From: Nocardia inohanensis NBRC 100128
GTDB lineage: Bacteria; Actinomycetota; Actinomycetes; Mycobacteriales; Mycobacteriaceae
DNA length: 64,000 nt
Assembly (NCBI RefSeq): GCF_001612945.1
Contig: NZ_BDBK01000002.1
Coordinates: 434,001-498,000 of the forward strand
Reading direction: 5' to 3'
Below, one piece after another: positions 27,921-37,484 of the stretch (position 1 is the first letter of the stretch; every line of letters starts with the position of its first letter). The translations under genes and the position numbers were made by a program. The notes under the pieces were generated by a model. That model searched no databases. It had not been told where the DNA came from and worked only from the letters and a program-made list of their open reading frames with translations.

Positions 27921-27954
27921 GGGGGTTTGGGGGTTCGCCCCCAAACCCCCTTTT
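27921..27954 (+). terminator. Intrinsic terminator after rpmF
   Basis: GGGGGTTTGGGGG (27921-27933), loop TTCG, perfect return arm 27938-27950, then TTTT. Confidence 0.9.
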
Positions 27955-27988
27955 CACCAGGGGATTCGGGGGCGAGGTCCAAGAGGGG

Positions 27989-28213
27989 CTAACCCTCCTT
28001 GGCCGCCAATTCCACCAGGGTGGCGGCGAGCTGGAAGTACTTGTTCTTACCCAGATCGGCGATGGTCTTGATGCCGAGCGCCTCGAGCAGCTGGGTGTCG
28101 TGCTTCTCGGTCAGGCCCGCGAGGGCCGACGGGGGAGCGGCGAGGATGTCCTGCAAGGACTTGCTTTCGTAAGCCTTGTCGAGAACCTTGTCGAGTACAA
28201 CGCTGACGGCCAT
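27989..28213 (-). CDS. Small helical protein of unknown function
   Basis: A 74-residue acidic-basic balanced protein, MAVSVVLDKVLDKAYESKSL to the end LVELAAKEG. The stretch TQLLEALGIKTIADLGKNKYF resembles the end of a helix-hairpin-helix (LLEALGIKTIADL), as in small proteins of unknown role. ATG with GAAGGAGGCCCAC upstream is a strong start. It stands alone, 241 bp from the next gene. Function not assigned. Confidence 0.75.
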   Translation of the reverse strand: MAVSVVLDKVLDKAYESKSLQDILAAPPSALAGLTEKHDTQLLEALGIKTIADLGKNKYFQLAATLVELAAKEG

Positions 28214-28398
28214 GTGGGCCTCCTTCGTAGAGCACAAGATCGGACCAGGCCGACGATAGTGGCAATGCCGCTGCCTCACCAGGGATCTGCCTACGTGTTG
28301 CGGTGGTATCGCGGATGTCCGGTTTGTGTTCCGGGCGCGAAAAAGTCGTCCCAAAGTTGTGAATTCGTGTCGTACCGGCGGTATTGTCGTCGGCGAGG

Positions 28399-28428
28399 GC
28401 GGGTTCTCCTGAGTATTGGAGAACCCGC
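28399..28428 (-). terminator. Hairpin after the DUF1906 gene
   Basis: GCGGGTTCTCC (28399-28409), loop TGAGTATT, GGAGAACCCGC (28418-28428). It lies 27 bp past the stop of the minus-strand DUF1906 gene; no T-run, so termination efficiency is uncertain. Confidence 0.5.
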
Positions 28429-28454
28429 TCATCGCCACTTTCGGGGCCGTCAAT

Positions 28455-29474
28455 TCAACTGTCGGAAGCGACAATCCGGCCGTGAGACTCCGACGTTTGC
28501 CCGTTTTGTTCGGATTCTTTCCCGTTCGGGCTCGAACCCCACCCGGGCAACGGCAGATCCGGCAGCGCCTGCTCCAGCCGGGCCAGCTGCTCGGCGACCA
28601 CCGTCGCCGGTCCCTCGATCAGCGAGAACGGCCACGGCCAGTGGTGCCCGGACAGCCGCGCCACCTCGTCCTTCAGATCGGCGGTGGTGGCCTCCAGTTC
28701 GCTGATCTCCGTGCGCAATTCGTCGATCTGCGTCAGTGCCGCCGCCAGCCCGTCCACCACGGTCCGGTTGTGCCCCTGCGCGTCGTGCCCCAACTGCGGC
28801 CAGCCGGCCAGGCCGGGCCCGCGCAATTGGATCTGCACATCGCGCAGCATCTCGTCCTGTTCGGGTGTCAACTCGGGTTCCTCCTGCACGAAATCCCATT
28901 GGCCGAAATCGGCACGGTCACTGGTGTTCACGTCGCATTCGACGCCGTCCACGTACACCTGTTCGCCGGTCTGGAAGATGCTGATCCGCGGATCCACATT
29001 CCCGCCCGACCAGGCGATGGTCTGCCACCCCCAGCTGGCCGTCCCCGCGTCCAGGGCCCGGCTCAACGGCCAATACCCGCCGTAGATCCCGACATTCGCC
29101 CGCCCCAGCACGCTCGCCGCGCCGTCCAGGTAGGCATTGATGGGCTCCTGCTGCTGCGGGGTGGCGTCGAAATCCGCGGAGAAGTAGATGGGCCGATCGC
29201 GCCGCCCGCCGCAGCGCAGCACCTGCGCCAGCGCGGCGCGCGCGTCGGTGACCCCGGCGCCGTACCCGTCCAGCATGCGGGCGGCGGTGGTCTCCCAGTT
29301 CGACACGATCGAAATATCGTGTGCGCGAAGATCGTCCGCTTCGTCCGGTGTGAGCAATTTGCCGGGAAGGGTGGGTCCCCCCGAGGAGAGATACCGCACC
29401 ACGAAGGTGTAACCGGCGGCCCGGATGGCGCTCGCACTGGGTCGACCTGCCGCGTAATCCAGCCCGAAACGCAT
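28455..29474 (-). CDS. DUF1906 (glycoside-hydrolase-like) domain protein
   Basis: A 339-residue protein. Residues ~1-215 match the DUF1906 TIM-barrel family related to GH25 lysozymes: FGLDYAAGRPSASAIRAAG, FVVRYLSSGG, IYFSADFDATPQQQ and VGIYGGYWPLSRAL. The rest holds a coiled-coil-like stretch (TQIDELRTEISELEATTADL) and a charged tail. No signal peptide is visible, so export, if any, is non-classical. The ATG at 29472-29474 (MRFGLDY) is chosen over an upstream GTG and TTG because it opens the conserved domain. The catalytic acid positions (FSADFD) are present. Confidence 0.8.
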   Translation of the reverse strand: MRFGLDYAAGRPSASAIRAAGYTFVVRYLSSGGPTLPGKLLTPDEADDLRAHDISIVSNWETTAARMLDGYGAGVTDARAALAQVLRCGGRRDRPIYFSADFDATPQQQEPINAYLDGAASVLGRANVGIYGGYWPLSRALDAGTASWGWQTIAWSGGNVDPRISIFQTGEQVYVDGVECDVNTSDRADFGQWDFVQEEPELTPEQDEMLRDVQIQLRGPGLAGWPQLGHDAQGHNRTVVDGLAAALTQIDELRTEISELEATTADLKDEVARLSGHHWPWPFSLIEGPATVVAEQLARLEQALPDLPLPGWGSSPNGKESEQNGQTSESHGRIVASDS

Positions 29475-29608
29475 GTCTACCACTGTAATTCGCAATCCGC
29501 ACAGCCGCGTCGCATTGCCCGTTTTCGCCCCTCACAACCCCATACATCCAGCGAAAACCCAGCGATCATGGACCGCCTGGTGGTTGACTATGCGCCAAAA
29601 TACGCCGA

Positions 29609-29740
29609 CGTGACAACTGATTAGGCGCGGTGTGGGTAACTCACCGGGGACGTCCGAAATCGGCTTGGCTCTTAACCGCCGGCACGCATGCATGCCTTTC
29701 GACGGCTCGCAGCCGGGCGCTGAAGTCGCGGAGAGGCGGA
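29609..29740 (+). ncRNA. Copy 2 of the duplicated leader element (VOC gene upstream region)
   Basis: A 132-nt non-coding stretch aligned almost without gaps to 20851-20983. The small hairpin is CGGG-GACG-TCCG here, where the C to T change keeps a G-U pair. The ACGGCT-CGC-AGCCG hairpin has a one-base-shorter loop but the same stem. CCGCC (29676-29680) can pair with GGCGG (29735-29739), hiding GGAGAGG, which is the apparent ribosome binding site of the gene starting at 29754. That layout fits translational control by a folded leader. Ligand or trigger unknown. Confidence 0.6.
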
Positions 29741-29753
29741 AAGAGATGACCCC

Positions 29754-30560
29754 ATGCCTGTACGCAGTGAAGCCTGGCCCCCGGGAACACCGTGCTGGGT
29801 CGACTGTCAGGTCGACGATCCGGCGAAAGCCGGTGCGTTCTACGCGGAGTTGTTCGGCTGGGATGTTCAGGGCGGCGGGGACGAGAGCGGCGGATACCTG
29901 ATGGCGCTACGCGACGGGGAGGCCGTCGCGGGGATCGGGCCGAAGCCCGAGTCGAGCATGCCTTCGGTTTGGACGACCTATTTCGCGGTCACCGATGCCG
30001 ACGCCACCGCCGAGAAGGTGACGGGGGCCGGTGGCAGCCTGCTCGTACCGCCCTTCGACGTCATGGAATTCGGCCGCATGTTCGTCGCCGCCGACGCTTC
30101 GGGCGCGCCCTTCGCGGTGTGGGAAGCCCGCGCCCACAACGGCGCGGCCGTGCACAACGAACACGGCGCGTACGTCTGGAACGACCTGCACACCGACGAT
30201 TTCGAGGGCGCGAAGCGGTTCTACTCGGAGGTCTTCGGCTTCACCTGCACCGAACACGACGACGACTCCATGCGCTACGCCGTCATCACCCCGCCGGGCG
30301 GGACGGACCTGGTCGCCGGAATCAACGACGACACCCGGAACGGCGCCGCCCCGGGCCGCCCCTACTGGCTCACCTGGTTCCAATTCGATGATCTGGACAC
30401 GGGTTTGAAGCGAGCCGAGGAGCTCGGCGCGGCCGTGCTCATGCCCGCCGAGGACGGACCCTTCGGCCGGATGGCGATTCTCGCGGCCCCGCAGGGTGAG
30501 CTGTTCGCCCTGCTCGATCCCGCGCGGGCGAGCGGTGAGGTGCCGCCCGGCGAGAGCTGA
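29754..30560 (+). CDS. VOC family protein (Rv0577/CFP30B-like)
   Basis: A 268-residue protein with two glyoxalase-like (VOC) halves: CWVDCQVDDPAKAGAFYAEL with FGWDV, and YVWNDLHTDDFEGAKRFYSEV with FGFTC. Each half ends with a FGRM(A/F)...P or D(A)SGAPFAVWEA type strand. It resembles M. tuberculosis Rv0577. VOC proteins bind metals and small electrophiles or antibiotics; the substrate here is unknown. The ATG follows GGAGAGGCGGAAAGAG, part of leader copy 2. It ends 13 bp from the convergent MHYT gene with no terminator in between. Confidence 0.85.
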   Translation: MPVRSEAWPPGTPCWVDCQVDDPAKAGAFYAELFGWDVQGGGDESGGYLMALRDGEAVAGIGPKPESSMPSVWTTYFAVTDADATAEKVTGAGGSLLVPPFDVMEFGRMFVAADASGAPFAVWEARAHNGAAVHNEHGAYVWNDLHTDDFEGAKRFYSEVFGFTCTEHDDDSMRYAVITPPGGTDLVAGINDDTRNGAAPGRPYWLTWFQFDDLDTGLKRAEELGAAVLMPAEDGPFGRMAILAAPQGELFALLDPARASGEVPPGES

Positions 30561-30573
30561 CGACGGAGAGGGG

Positions 30574-31389
30574 TCAGCGCACCCGCTGCGCGGCCGCGCC
30601 GCGCGAGGCGGCGGCCAGCGAAGTGCTGTGCGCGTTACCGGAATCCGGGGCGAGGAACGGCTGCCGCGCCTCGCGCCGGTCCGGGGCGACCAGGATCGCG
30701 GTGATCGGCACCGTCAGCGACAGCGAGCCGATGATGAAGAACGGCACGAAGAAGTCGAACAGCTGCTGCCCCTCGGGCGGCGCGGCGCCGGCCGCCACAT
30801 GCACCTCGACCCCGGTGATGCCGGCGTAGTGCATGGCGATCACCAGCACCGCGAACACCACCGAACCGCCCAGCAGCAGCGGCAGCGATTTCACGGTCAG
30901 GCTGAACCAGATGGTCAGCACCGAGATCATCAGCGCGATCACGTACACCGCGATGATCGAGACCAGGCTGCGGTCGACCGAGCCCGGCACGTGAATCGCG
31001 GAGAGCAGGAACAGATGCGAGGTGCCCAGACCGCCGGCCATCACCACCGCGCCGATCCCCAGGCGCACCCAGTTCAGCGTGCTGCCCGCGATGAGCAGGG
31101 CCACGAACACCGAGATGCCCGAGATCACCGTGGAGACATTGGTCAAAGTGGCTTCGTAGCGCAGGGTCTGGGCGTTTTCCAGCTCCAGCCCGAGCATGAG
31201 CATGAACACCGGCATGGCCACGCCGACGCCGCCGATGGACGAGGAGGCCACCAGCACCCACACCAGCCGGAATTTGGCGGTCACCGATTTGGTGGACTGC
31301 CGGATGCAGGCCAGCCCGCACGCCACCCCGGCGAACGAGGTGATCAGCGCCAAGCCGACCACCCAGAAACCCATCGAGAAGTAGATCAC
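30574..31389 (-). CDS. MHYT-type integral membrane protein
   Basis: A 271-residue protein with seven hydrophobic helices, a count usual for the MHYT sensor domain. The motif appears as AMHYAGITG (about residue 190) and, degenerate, as GTSHLFLL and VAMPVFML. MHYT domains are proposed to bind copper and sense oxygen, CO or NO. A polar tail follows with no output domain. GTG start; the gene lies 87 bp after cvnD but is separated from it by a strong hairpin. Confidence 0.75.
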   Translation of the reverse strand: MIYFSMGFWVVGLALITSFAGVACGLACIRQSTKSVTAKFRLVWVLVASSSIGGVGVAMPVFMLMLGLELENAQTLRYEATLTNVSTVISGISVFVALLIAGSTLNWVRLGIGAVVMAGGLGTSHLFLLSAIHVPGSVDRSLVSIIAVYVIALMISVLTIWFSLTVKSLPLLLGGSVVFAVLVIAMHYAGITGVEVHVAAGAAPPEGQQLFDFFVPFFIIGSLSLTVPITAILVAPDRREARQPFLAPDSGNAHSTSLAAASRGAAAQRVR

Positions 31390-31429
31390 CCAGAACCCCT
31401 GCCTATGTAATCCCAGTCCATTCCGTCGG

Positions 31430-31459
31430 TTTCCGGCGCGGGCGCGTCCGCGCCGGAAA
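31430..31459 (-). terminator. Hairpin between cvnD and the MHYT gene
   Basis: TTTCCGGCGCGG (31430-31441), 6-nt loop, perfect return arm 31448-31459. It can end or attenuate conservon transcription before the MHYT gene. Confidence 0.65.
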
Positions 31460-31476
31460 GACGGTGCGTGCGAGCG

Positions 31477-32238
31477 CTATCCGCGCTGCGCCGCCATCAG
31501 CCGCTCGATCGCGTATTCGGTGACCGCCGCCAGCGCCCGTCGTACCTCACCCGGGTCGCGGGCGTCGATATCGACGATCGGCACGCCTTCGCGCACGCTG
31601 AGCGCCTCGCGCAGCTCCGAGACCGGGAAGCGCGGGGCGTCGGGGAAGCGGTTGACCGCGATCAGGAACGGCAGCGATTTGGCTTCGAAGAAGTCGACCG
31701 CCGCGAAGCTGTCCTCGATGCGCCGGGTGTCGACCAGCACCACCGCGCCGATGGCGCCCTTGATGAGGTCGTCCCACATGAACCAGAAGCGCCGCTGGCC
31801 GGGTGTGCCGAACAGGTACAGCACCAGGTTGCCGGGCAGGATGATGCGCCCGAAATCCATGGCGACCGTGGTGGTTTCCTTGCCGGGCGTGGCGGCCAGG
31901 TCGTCGTGGCCCTCGGACATGCCGGTGACCATGGCCTCGGTGCGCAGCGGCACGATCTCCGAGACCGCGCCGACGAAGGTGGTCTTGCCGGCGCCGAAGC
32001 CGCCCGCCACCACGATCTTGGTGGAGGCTACCGAGCGCGGTTCCTCGCCCGGTCGCGGCGGGTACACGGGTGCGGCGCCGCCCGGCAGCGGGAGCTGGCC
32101 GGTGGTGTACTGGCCTCCGTTCGCGAACTGGCCGGTCGGGTACTGGCCGCCGCTCGCGAATTGCCCAGGTGGGTACTGGTTTCCGCCGGGTTGCGGCCCG
32201 CCGGTGTAGCCCCCGCCATCAAAGGGCGCGGAGTCCAT
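31477..32238 (-). CDS. cvnD: Conservon GTP-binding protein CvnD
   Basis: A 253-residue small GTPase-like protein. After a ~65-residue Gly/Gln/Tyr tail with repeats of GQFA(S/N)GGQYPTGQ come G1 GGFGAGKTTF, the switch Thr region GKETTTVAMDFG, G3 LFGTPGQ and G4-like VNRFPD. These are typical of the CvnD family in actinobacteria, acting with CvnA-C as a membrane-associated signalling complex resembling eukaryotic G-protein circuits. It overlaps cvnC by 20 nt. Confidence 0.92.
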   Translation of the reverse strand: MDSAPFDGGGYTGGPQPGGNQYPPGQFASGGQYPTGQFANGGQYTTGQLPLPGGAAPVYPPRPGEEPRSVASTKIVVAGGFGAGKTTFVGAVSEIVPLRTEAMVTGMSEGHDDLAATPGKETTTVAMDFGRIILPGNLVLYLFGTPGQRRFWFMWDDLIKGAIGAVVLVDTRRIEDSFAAVDFFEAKSLPFLIAVNRFPDAPRFPVSELREALSVREGVPIVDIDARDPGEVRRALAAVTEYAIERLMAAQRG

Positions 32239-32593
32239 GCAGAGTCCTCTCCATCAAAGACCGGCGCTCGTCGAAGGTCGCTTGGTCGCTCAAAGTCGAA
32301 TGCAGGCGCAGGGTGCCGGCGACGACGAGGTCGCCGATCACCACCCGCACCATGCCCAATGGCCGCTGTAGATGCGCCGCGATCTCCGCGACCGACAGCC
32401 GGGCGGTGCCCAGCCGCAGGATCTCCGTGCGGATGTCACCCGCGGGCCAATCGAAATGGGCCGTGTAGGACAGGGTTTCGACGACCGCCTCGAGCGGCAG
32501 ATCGACTGCCGGCTCGGTGCGGCCGGAGGTCAGCGCGTACGGGCGGACGCGGCTGGTCGGGCGATTGCCGCCGGCACCGTTGGAAATGGTCAT
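32219..32593 (-). CDS. cvnC: Conservon DUF742 protein CvnC
   Basis: A 124-residue winged-helix-like DUF742 protein: RPYALTSGRTEPA at the front, EILRLGTARLSVAEIAAHL and LGMVRVVIGDLVVAG (a helix-turn-helix-like pair) toward the end. It forms the conservon with the roadblock protein 12 bp upstream and CvnD, with which it overlaps. The start is ATG. Confidence 0.92.
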   Translation of the reverse strand: MTISNGAGGNRPTSRVRPYALTSGRTEPAVDLPLEAVVETLSYTAHFDWPAGDIRTEILRLGTARLSVAEIAAHLQRPLGMVRVVIGDLVVAGTLRLHSTLSDQATFDERRSLMERTLHGLRAL

Positions 32594-32605
32594 CGGCGGG
32601 CTCGT

Positions 32606-33013
32606 CTAGGCAGTACGGGCGGTGGCCTGGACCACGGACCCGACCCGGTCGACCAGCAGCGCCATCTCGTAGCCGATGCGGCCGATGTCGTGCTGCTTGT
32701 TGGCCAGCACCGCGAGGTGCGAGCCGTTTCCGACTGTCATGACCAGCAGGTAGCCGCGCTGCATCTCCACGATGGACTGCATCACCTTGCCGCCCTCGAA
32801 AAGCTGTGCGGCGCCGGTGGAGAGGCTGGCCAGGCCGGCCGTCACCGCGGCCAGTTGCTCGCCCCGATCGGACGGCAGGTGCGGGCTGGTGGCCTGCAAC
32901 AGGCCGTCGGCGGAGACCAGAACCGCGTGCGAGACCCCCGGGACCTCCCGGGTGAACCGCGTGACCAGCCAGTTCAGGTTCTCGTCGGTCGTGGTGCGCT
33001 GTGCGTCGGTCAT
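32606..33013 (-). CDS. cvnB: Conservon roadblock/LC7 protein CvnB
   Basis: A 135-residue roadblock/LC7 domain protein ([49 protein letters not shown]). This fold acts as a regulator of small GTPases, here CvnD. Its ATG overlaps the cvnA stop by 4 nt, so translation is coupled. Confidence 0.93.
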   Translation of the reverse strand: MTDAQRTTTDENLNWLVTRFTREVPGVSHAVLVSADGLLQATSPHLPSDRGEQLAAVTAGLASLSTGAAQLFEGGKVMQSIVEMQRGYLLVMTVGNGSHLAVLANKQHDIGRIGYEMALLVDRVGSVVQATARTA

Positions 33014-36000
33014 GCATGCCCTCCGTCTGTGTACTGCGTATCGGCCCGCCCGGAGCGGACGCCGCTGAGGTGCCTGGTCAAGCTGTTACGAATCTCTTCC
33101 GGATTGCGGGCGCTGCCGTCGTCCTCCTGTGCGGCCGCACCGGGCACCAGCTGTGCCCCCGGCCGCCGGATCGGCAGACCGCCCTGCGTCCGCCCGCCCC
33201 CTTGCGGATTGGCGGCCTCCTCGGCCGCGGCCCAGCCGGCATCGGCCTCCGAAGACCACACGGACTCGTTCGGCTCACCCGCCGCCGGTTCCACCAGCCA
33301 CTCCGAGACCATCCGCTGGAAGATCGGCGAATCATGCTGCGGCCGAGGCGCAGCCGCCTCCCCCGCAGCCGCGATATCGCTCAACGCATGCGATCCCGTG
33401 GTGGTAGCCGCATCAGCACCGGCCGAACCCCGGTCGCCGCCACCGAACTCGGTGACCGCCCCGCTCGCCCCATTCCCGAACGACCCGCCGCCGTTCCCAC
33501 GCTCCGGCGCAATGCCATCGGCCGCGTTGCCCTCAGCACCGCCCCCGAAGCCGCCAGTGCGGTCAGCCGCGTTCCCGTTGCCGAAGCCGCGGTTGCCATC
33601 GGCTGCGTTGCCATTGGCGAACCCGCCGTTGACTTCAGCCGGGTTGCCGCCACCGAAGCCGCCGTCGGCGCTGCCGAATCCGCGATCGGCGGCACCGTTG
33701 GCAGTGCTGCCGAATCCACCATTTCCGTTGGCAGCACCGTCGTTGCCGAAGCCGCGGCTGCCGTTGGTGGCGTTGCCGAAGCCGCCGGTGGTTTCGGCGG
33801 GGTTGCCATCGCCGAAACCACCGGTCTTGTCGGCGGCGGGGCCGAAGCCATTGCCGTTGGCGGCGTTGCCGTTCGCGGTCGGGCGGTTCGGGCCGCCGAA
33901 GTTGCCGGTGGCGACATTGCCGCCGAAGGCGCCGCGGGGGTTGCCGGTCTCGTCGTCATCGCGGCCGTGGAGCTCTTCGCTGCGATTGCCGAGATCGGTG
34001 CTGTTGCCGGCGAAATTGCCGGGGTCGTTGTTGCCGGCGTAGCCGTTGGCGTTGCCGAAGCCGTCGCCGCCGAAGCCGTTGCGCGGGGCGTTCGCGCCGA
34101 AACCGGTGCGCTCTTCGCTGTTTCCGAAGCCTTCGCTGTCGCGCAGATCGAAGCGGGTGGTGGCGGGGCCGTCACCGGTGCCGCCGTTGGCGATCGGGGG
34201 GACCGGGCGCAGCGGCGGTTCGGGCTGGGCGCCGGAGTTGTCGCCCCAGAAGTCGACCTTGCTGGGCTCGGAGCCGTACGGGCCGGGATCGGTGCTCTCG
34301 ACGAAAGCGTCGGTGAAGCGGTCGTTTCCGCGGCCGAAACCGCCGGTCACCGGGAATTCTCCGGTATCGCCGCCGGGCGTCTTGCGCTGCGGCAGACCGG
34401 AACTGGTGACACCGAAACGCTGCGGCGGAGTGGTCTCCGGCAGGTTCGGCACCGGGGTCAGGCGCGGCGGCGTGATCACCGGCTGCGGGCCCGAGACGGG
34501 CGCACCCGGGACGGGCGCGACCGGCAGGGCGCCGGTGACCGGGTACTGGCCGGTCGGATCGCCACTGCGCTCGGGCGCCGGCGAGACCAGCGAACCCGGC
34601 AGGTGCACGCTGGCGGTGATGCCCGGCTGCTGCACCATGGCCGAGGTCCGGCGCAGGCTCACGGTGATGTTGTGCCGCTTGGCCAATCGGCCCACGACGA
34701 ACAGGCCCATGCGGCGCGCGGTCTCGACATTGACCTCACCACCGGAGGCCAGGCGATCGTTGATCGATTGCAGGTCTTCGGCATTCATGCCCAGACCACG
34801 GTCGGTGATCTCGATCAGGTAGCCGCCGTCCACGGCCCGCGCCACCGACACCGCCACCGGGGTGGAGGGCGGCGAGTAGCGCAACGCGTTGTCGATCAGC
34901 TCGGCCAGCAGGTGCTCGATATCGACCGCGGGCTCACCGGCGACGATGCCGTCCGGCACGGTCCCGATCTCGACCCGCTGATAATCCTCCACCTGCGAGA
35001 CCGACGACCACAGCATGTCCGACAGCGGCACCGGCGCGAGATGCCCACGGCGCAAGGCCGTTCCGGCCAGCACCAGCAGGTTGTCGCCGTTGCGGCGCAT
35101 ACGGGTGGCGAGGTGGTCGAGGCGGAACAGCGATTGCAGCCGCTCGGAATCGTCCTCGTCGCGTTCCAGTTCCTCGATCAGCGAGAGCTGCTGCTCGACG
35201 AGCGATTGGCTACGGCGAGACAGCGTCTCGAACATATTGCCGATCTGGAGGCGCAGTCGCGCCTGCTCGGCGGCGAGGTGCAGCGCCTGGGAGTGGATAT
35301 CGTCGACGGCTCGGGCCAGCTGCCCGATCTCCTCGGTGGTGTGCACGTCCACCGGCATGATCTCCGGGGTCACGCCGCCGGCGCGCACCACCTCGAGCTC
35401 CTGCGGCAGGTCGATGTGCGCCACCTGCAAGGCATCTCGCCGCAGCCGCCGCACCGGCACGACCAGCGAGCGGGCCACCACCAGCGCGATGGCCAGACCC
35501 GCCAGCAGCATGCCGATAACGATCGAGGTATCGCGGAGCACGTTGTTACGGGCCTCGGTGGTCAGCGAGGCGAGCTTGCCGTCCATGGCCTCGATCACCG
35601 AGGAGATCTCGCGGTCGTAGGCGGCGGCGCTGGCGTGCAGCGCATCCTGCATGGCCGGGATCTGCCCGAGATCCGAACCGGTCTGCGCCAGAATGCCGGC
35701 GCGGGTCTGCGCGGCGTCCTTGAGCACATCGGCATCGGCGTTGGTGGTCGGCGCCATGCCGCGGTAGACCTCGATCAGGGTGAGCTCGGCGCCGATGGCG
35801 GTGAGCAACCTGGTGCGCAGCATCGGATTCCGGTCCGCGTCCGGCATGGCCAGCATGACGCGCTGCGTGGTGAGCACGCGGCGCGCGGTATTGGCCGAAC
35901 CCATTTGCAGGAACAGTCGCTGCACCCGCAGGTCGGCGATGCTGGGCGAGGTGGCGAGCGCGTTCTGCACCTTGGTGCCGACCTGATCGGCTTGATCACC

Positions 36001-36456
36001 GATGGCGGCGGGTGCGAGCGAGCGCAGGCTGTTGCGCATGGTGCGGGCCATCGCGACGGCCTCGCTGACGTTCTTGGTATCGAGCACTTCGGCATTGGTG
36101 GCGCGGATCTGGGTCTCCAGTTCCGCCACGGCCTGATCGAATTTGCTCGCCGCGGCCTCCAGGGCCGGATCGGCGTTCTGATTGCCGAATCCCGCGATGG
36201 CGGTGATCGCCAGTTCGTCGGTGGCCGACATGAATTTGACCGTGGGCCTCACCAGGTCCGACTGCTCACTGCCATTGCTCAACTGCGCGATGGTCTGCAA
36301 CTCGCTGTTGATTCGCAGTACCGCGAAGGTCGCGGCCAGGAGCACTGGTAGCACCAGCACGATGCCGACCTTGCGTGTGACGGGCCAGTTGGACAGGCTG
36401 AATTGCCATGTTCGCGGTGCTGCTTCCATCCCGCTGCCGTCGCCTCCGCTTTTCAC
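33010..36456 (-). CDS. cvnA: Conservon sensor kinase-like protein CvnA with NIT domain and FG-rich tail
   Basis: A 1148-residue protein. A first membrane helix ([18 protein letters not shown], about residue 26), an extracellular NIT-type helical sensor region, a second helix ([18 protein letters not shown]) leading into HAMP, a DHp-like helix ([12 protein letters not shown]) and an ATPase domain with N-box [12 protein letters not shown] and G-box DRGLGM. The last ~550 residues are disordered; about 300 of them are Gly/Phe/Asn-rich (GGFGN, NGFG, RGFGN words). The GTG at 36454-36456 is preferred because GGGGG lies 7 nt upstream; an ATG 27 bp further in is possible. It heads the operon cvnABCD. 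Confidence 0.9.
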   Translation of the reverse strand: MKSGGDGSGMEAAPRTWQFSLSNWPVTRKVGIVLVLPVLLAATFAVLRINSELQTIAQLSNGSEQSDLVRPTVKFMSATDELAITAIAGFGNQNADPALEAAASKFDQAVAELETQIRATNAEVLDTKNVSEAVAMARTMRNSLRSLAPAAIGDQADQVGTKVQNALATSPSIADLRVQRLFLQMGSANTARRVLTTQRVMLAMPDADRNPMLRTRLLTAIGAELTLIEVYRGMAPTTNADADVLKDAAQTRAGILAQTGSDLGQIPAMQDALHASAAAYDREISSVIEAMDGKLASLTTEARNNVLRDTSIVIGMLLAGLAIALVVARSLVVPVRRLRRDALQVAHIDLPQELEVVRAGGVTPEIMPVDVHTTEEIGQLARAVDDIHSQALHLAAEQARLRLQIGNMFETLSRRSQSLVEQQLSLIEELERDEDDSERLQSLFRLDHLATRMRRNGDNLLVLAGTALRRGHLAPVPLSDMLWSSVSQVEDYQRVEIGTVPDGIVAGEPAVDIEHLLAELIDNALRYSPPSTPVAVSVARAVDGGYLIEITDRGLGMNAEDLQSINDRLASGGEVNVETARRMGLFVVGRLAKRHNITVSLRRTSAMVQQPGITASVHLPGSLVSPAPERSGDPTGQYPVTGALPVAPVPGAPVSGPQPVITPPRLTPVPNLPETTPPQRFGVTSSGLPQRKTPGGDTGEFPVTGGFGRGNDRFTDAFVESTDPGPYGSEPSKVDFWGDNSGAQPEPPLRPVPPIANGGTGDGPATTRFDLRDSEGFGNSEERTGFGANAPRNGFGGDGFGNANGYAGNNDPGNFAGNSTDLGNRSEELHGRDDDETGNPRGAFGGNVATGNFGGPNRPTANGNAANGNGFGPAADKTGGFGDGNPAETTGGFGNATNGSRGFGNDGAANGNGGFGSTANGAADRGFGSADGGFGGGNPAEVNGGFANGNAADGNRGFGNGNAADRTGGFGGGAEGNAADGIAPERGNGGGSFGNGASGAVTEFGGGDRGSAGADAATTTGSHALSDIAAAGEAAAPRPQHDSPIFQRMVSEWLVEPAAGEPNESVWSSEADAGWAAAEEAANPQGGGRTQGGLPIRRPGAQLVPGAAAQEDDGSARNPEEIRNSLTRHLSGVRSGRADTQYTDGGHA

Positions 36457-36786
36457 GAGTGACCCCCAGGTCGTATGCGGTTGTGCGGTTTTGGGGTCGA
36501 ATACCCGCCCGGAACCAACTAGAGGTCTTCTTTTACGGCCTGCAACATACCGCGCGGGCTGACTAACGGCAATTCGGGCGACTCGGTGTATGAGACTCCG
36601 AATGCCGGTTTGCCACAACATCTTTCGAATAGGCATACGGGTGCCGTGAAGTTGCCGGACGCGGGGTTACTGAAGAGTTAGCAGGTCACAGCGCCGCGCC
36701 CGGAGCCGCGCCGAATGCTGGCCCCTCGGCGTGTCGAATGGGACCTTCTCAGTCACCTCTCAGTCGTTGTGGGCAGACTGGAGCCC
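36457..36786. other. 330-bp divergent region between cvnA and mprA
   Basis: No gene seen. It holds the cvnA promoter on one strand and the mprA promoter with its TCTCAGTC direct repeat on the other. Confidence 0.5.
36747..36765 (+). promoter_or_regulatory. MprA-box-like direct repeat before mprA
   Basis: TCTCAGTC at 36747-36754 is repeated at 36758-36765, an 11-bp period, 22 bp before the mprA start. MprA is known to bind direct repeats of this kind, so autoregulation is likely. Confidence 0.75.
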
Positions 36787-37473
36787 ATGCGCATTCTCGT
36801 AGTCGACGACGACCGCGCGGTCCGGGAATCACTGCGCCGCTCGCTGACCTTCAACGGCTACTCCGTCGACCTCGCGGTAGACGGCATGGACGCGCTCGAG
36901 AAAGTCGCCGCCGCGCGCCCCGACGCCCTGGTCCTCGACGTCATGATGCCCCGGCTGGACGGCCTGGAAGTATGCCGCCGACTACGCAGCACCGGCGACG
37001 ATCTGCCCATTCTCGTACTCACGGCGCGGGATTCGGTCTCCGAACGTGTCGCCGGTCTCGATGCCGGCGCCGACGACTACCTGCCCAAACCGTTCGCGCT
37101 CGAGGAACTCCTGGCCCGGCTGCGCGCCCTGCTGCGCCGCACCACCGTGGAGGCGGCCGAGAACTCCGAGACCCTGACCTTCGCCGATCTCTCCCTGGAC
37201 CCGGTCACCCGCGAGGTGCTGCGCGGCGAACGCCAGATCAGCCTGACCCGCACCGAGTTCTCGCTGCTGGAGATGCTGATGGCCAATCCGCGCCGGGTGC
37301 TCACCCGCAGCCGCATCCTCGAAGAGGTGTGGGGCTACGACTTCCCGACCTCCGGCAACGCGCTCGAGGTGTACATCGGCTACCTGCGCCGCAAGACCGA
37401 GGCCGAGGGCGAACCCCGCCTGATCCACACCGTGCGCGGCGTCGGTTACGTGCTGCGTGAGACGCCGCCGTAG
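36787..37473 (+). CDS. mprA: Response regulator MprA
   Basis: A 228-residue OmpR/PhoB-family regulator. Receiver: acidic DDD (residues 7-9), phospho-acceptor Asp51 in LVLDVMMP, Thr78 in LTARD, Lys100 in LPKPFA. Winged helix: [22 protein letters not shown]... shown in parts as [11 protein letters not shown] and [11 protein letters not shown]. MprA responds to envelope stress and controls sigE, sigB and pepD in mycobacteria. ATG at 36787 (MRILVVDD); a longer open frame upstream is rejected because it would run across the MprA box. mprB begins 11 bp downstream. Confidence 0.95.
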   Translation: MRILVVDDDRAVRESLRRSLTFNGYSVDLAVDGMDALEKVAAARPDALVLDVMMPRLDGLEVCRRLRSTGDDLPILVLTARDSVSERVAGLDAGADDYLPKPFALEELLARLRALLRRTTVEAAENSETLTFADLSLDPVTREVLRGERQISLTRTEFSLLEMLMANPRRVLTRSRILEEVWGYDFPTSGNALEVYIGYLRRKTEAEGEPRLIHTVRGVGYVLRETPP

Positions 37474-37484
37474 GAGCCGGGCTC

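Noticed and set aside
20851-29740. Identification of the duplicated leader as a ZTP, THF, ydaO, TPP, FMN, SAM or cobalamin riboswitch
   Set aside because: purN context suggested ZTP or THF, but the characteristic motifs (for example the CCGCCUGGGC end of ZTP) are not present in either copy.
33001-36351. Plus-strand open frame of over 1100 codons opposite cvnA
   Set aside because: Antisense to a well supported conservon gene; composition is an artefact of codon bias and the repeat region.
36715-36786. Upstream start of mprA
   Set aside because: It would translate through the MprA-box-like repeat and adds 24 residues not found in OmpR-type regulators.
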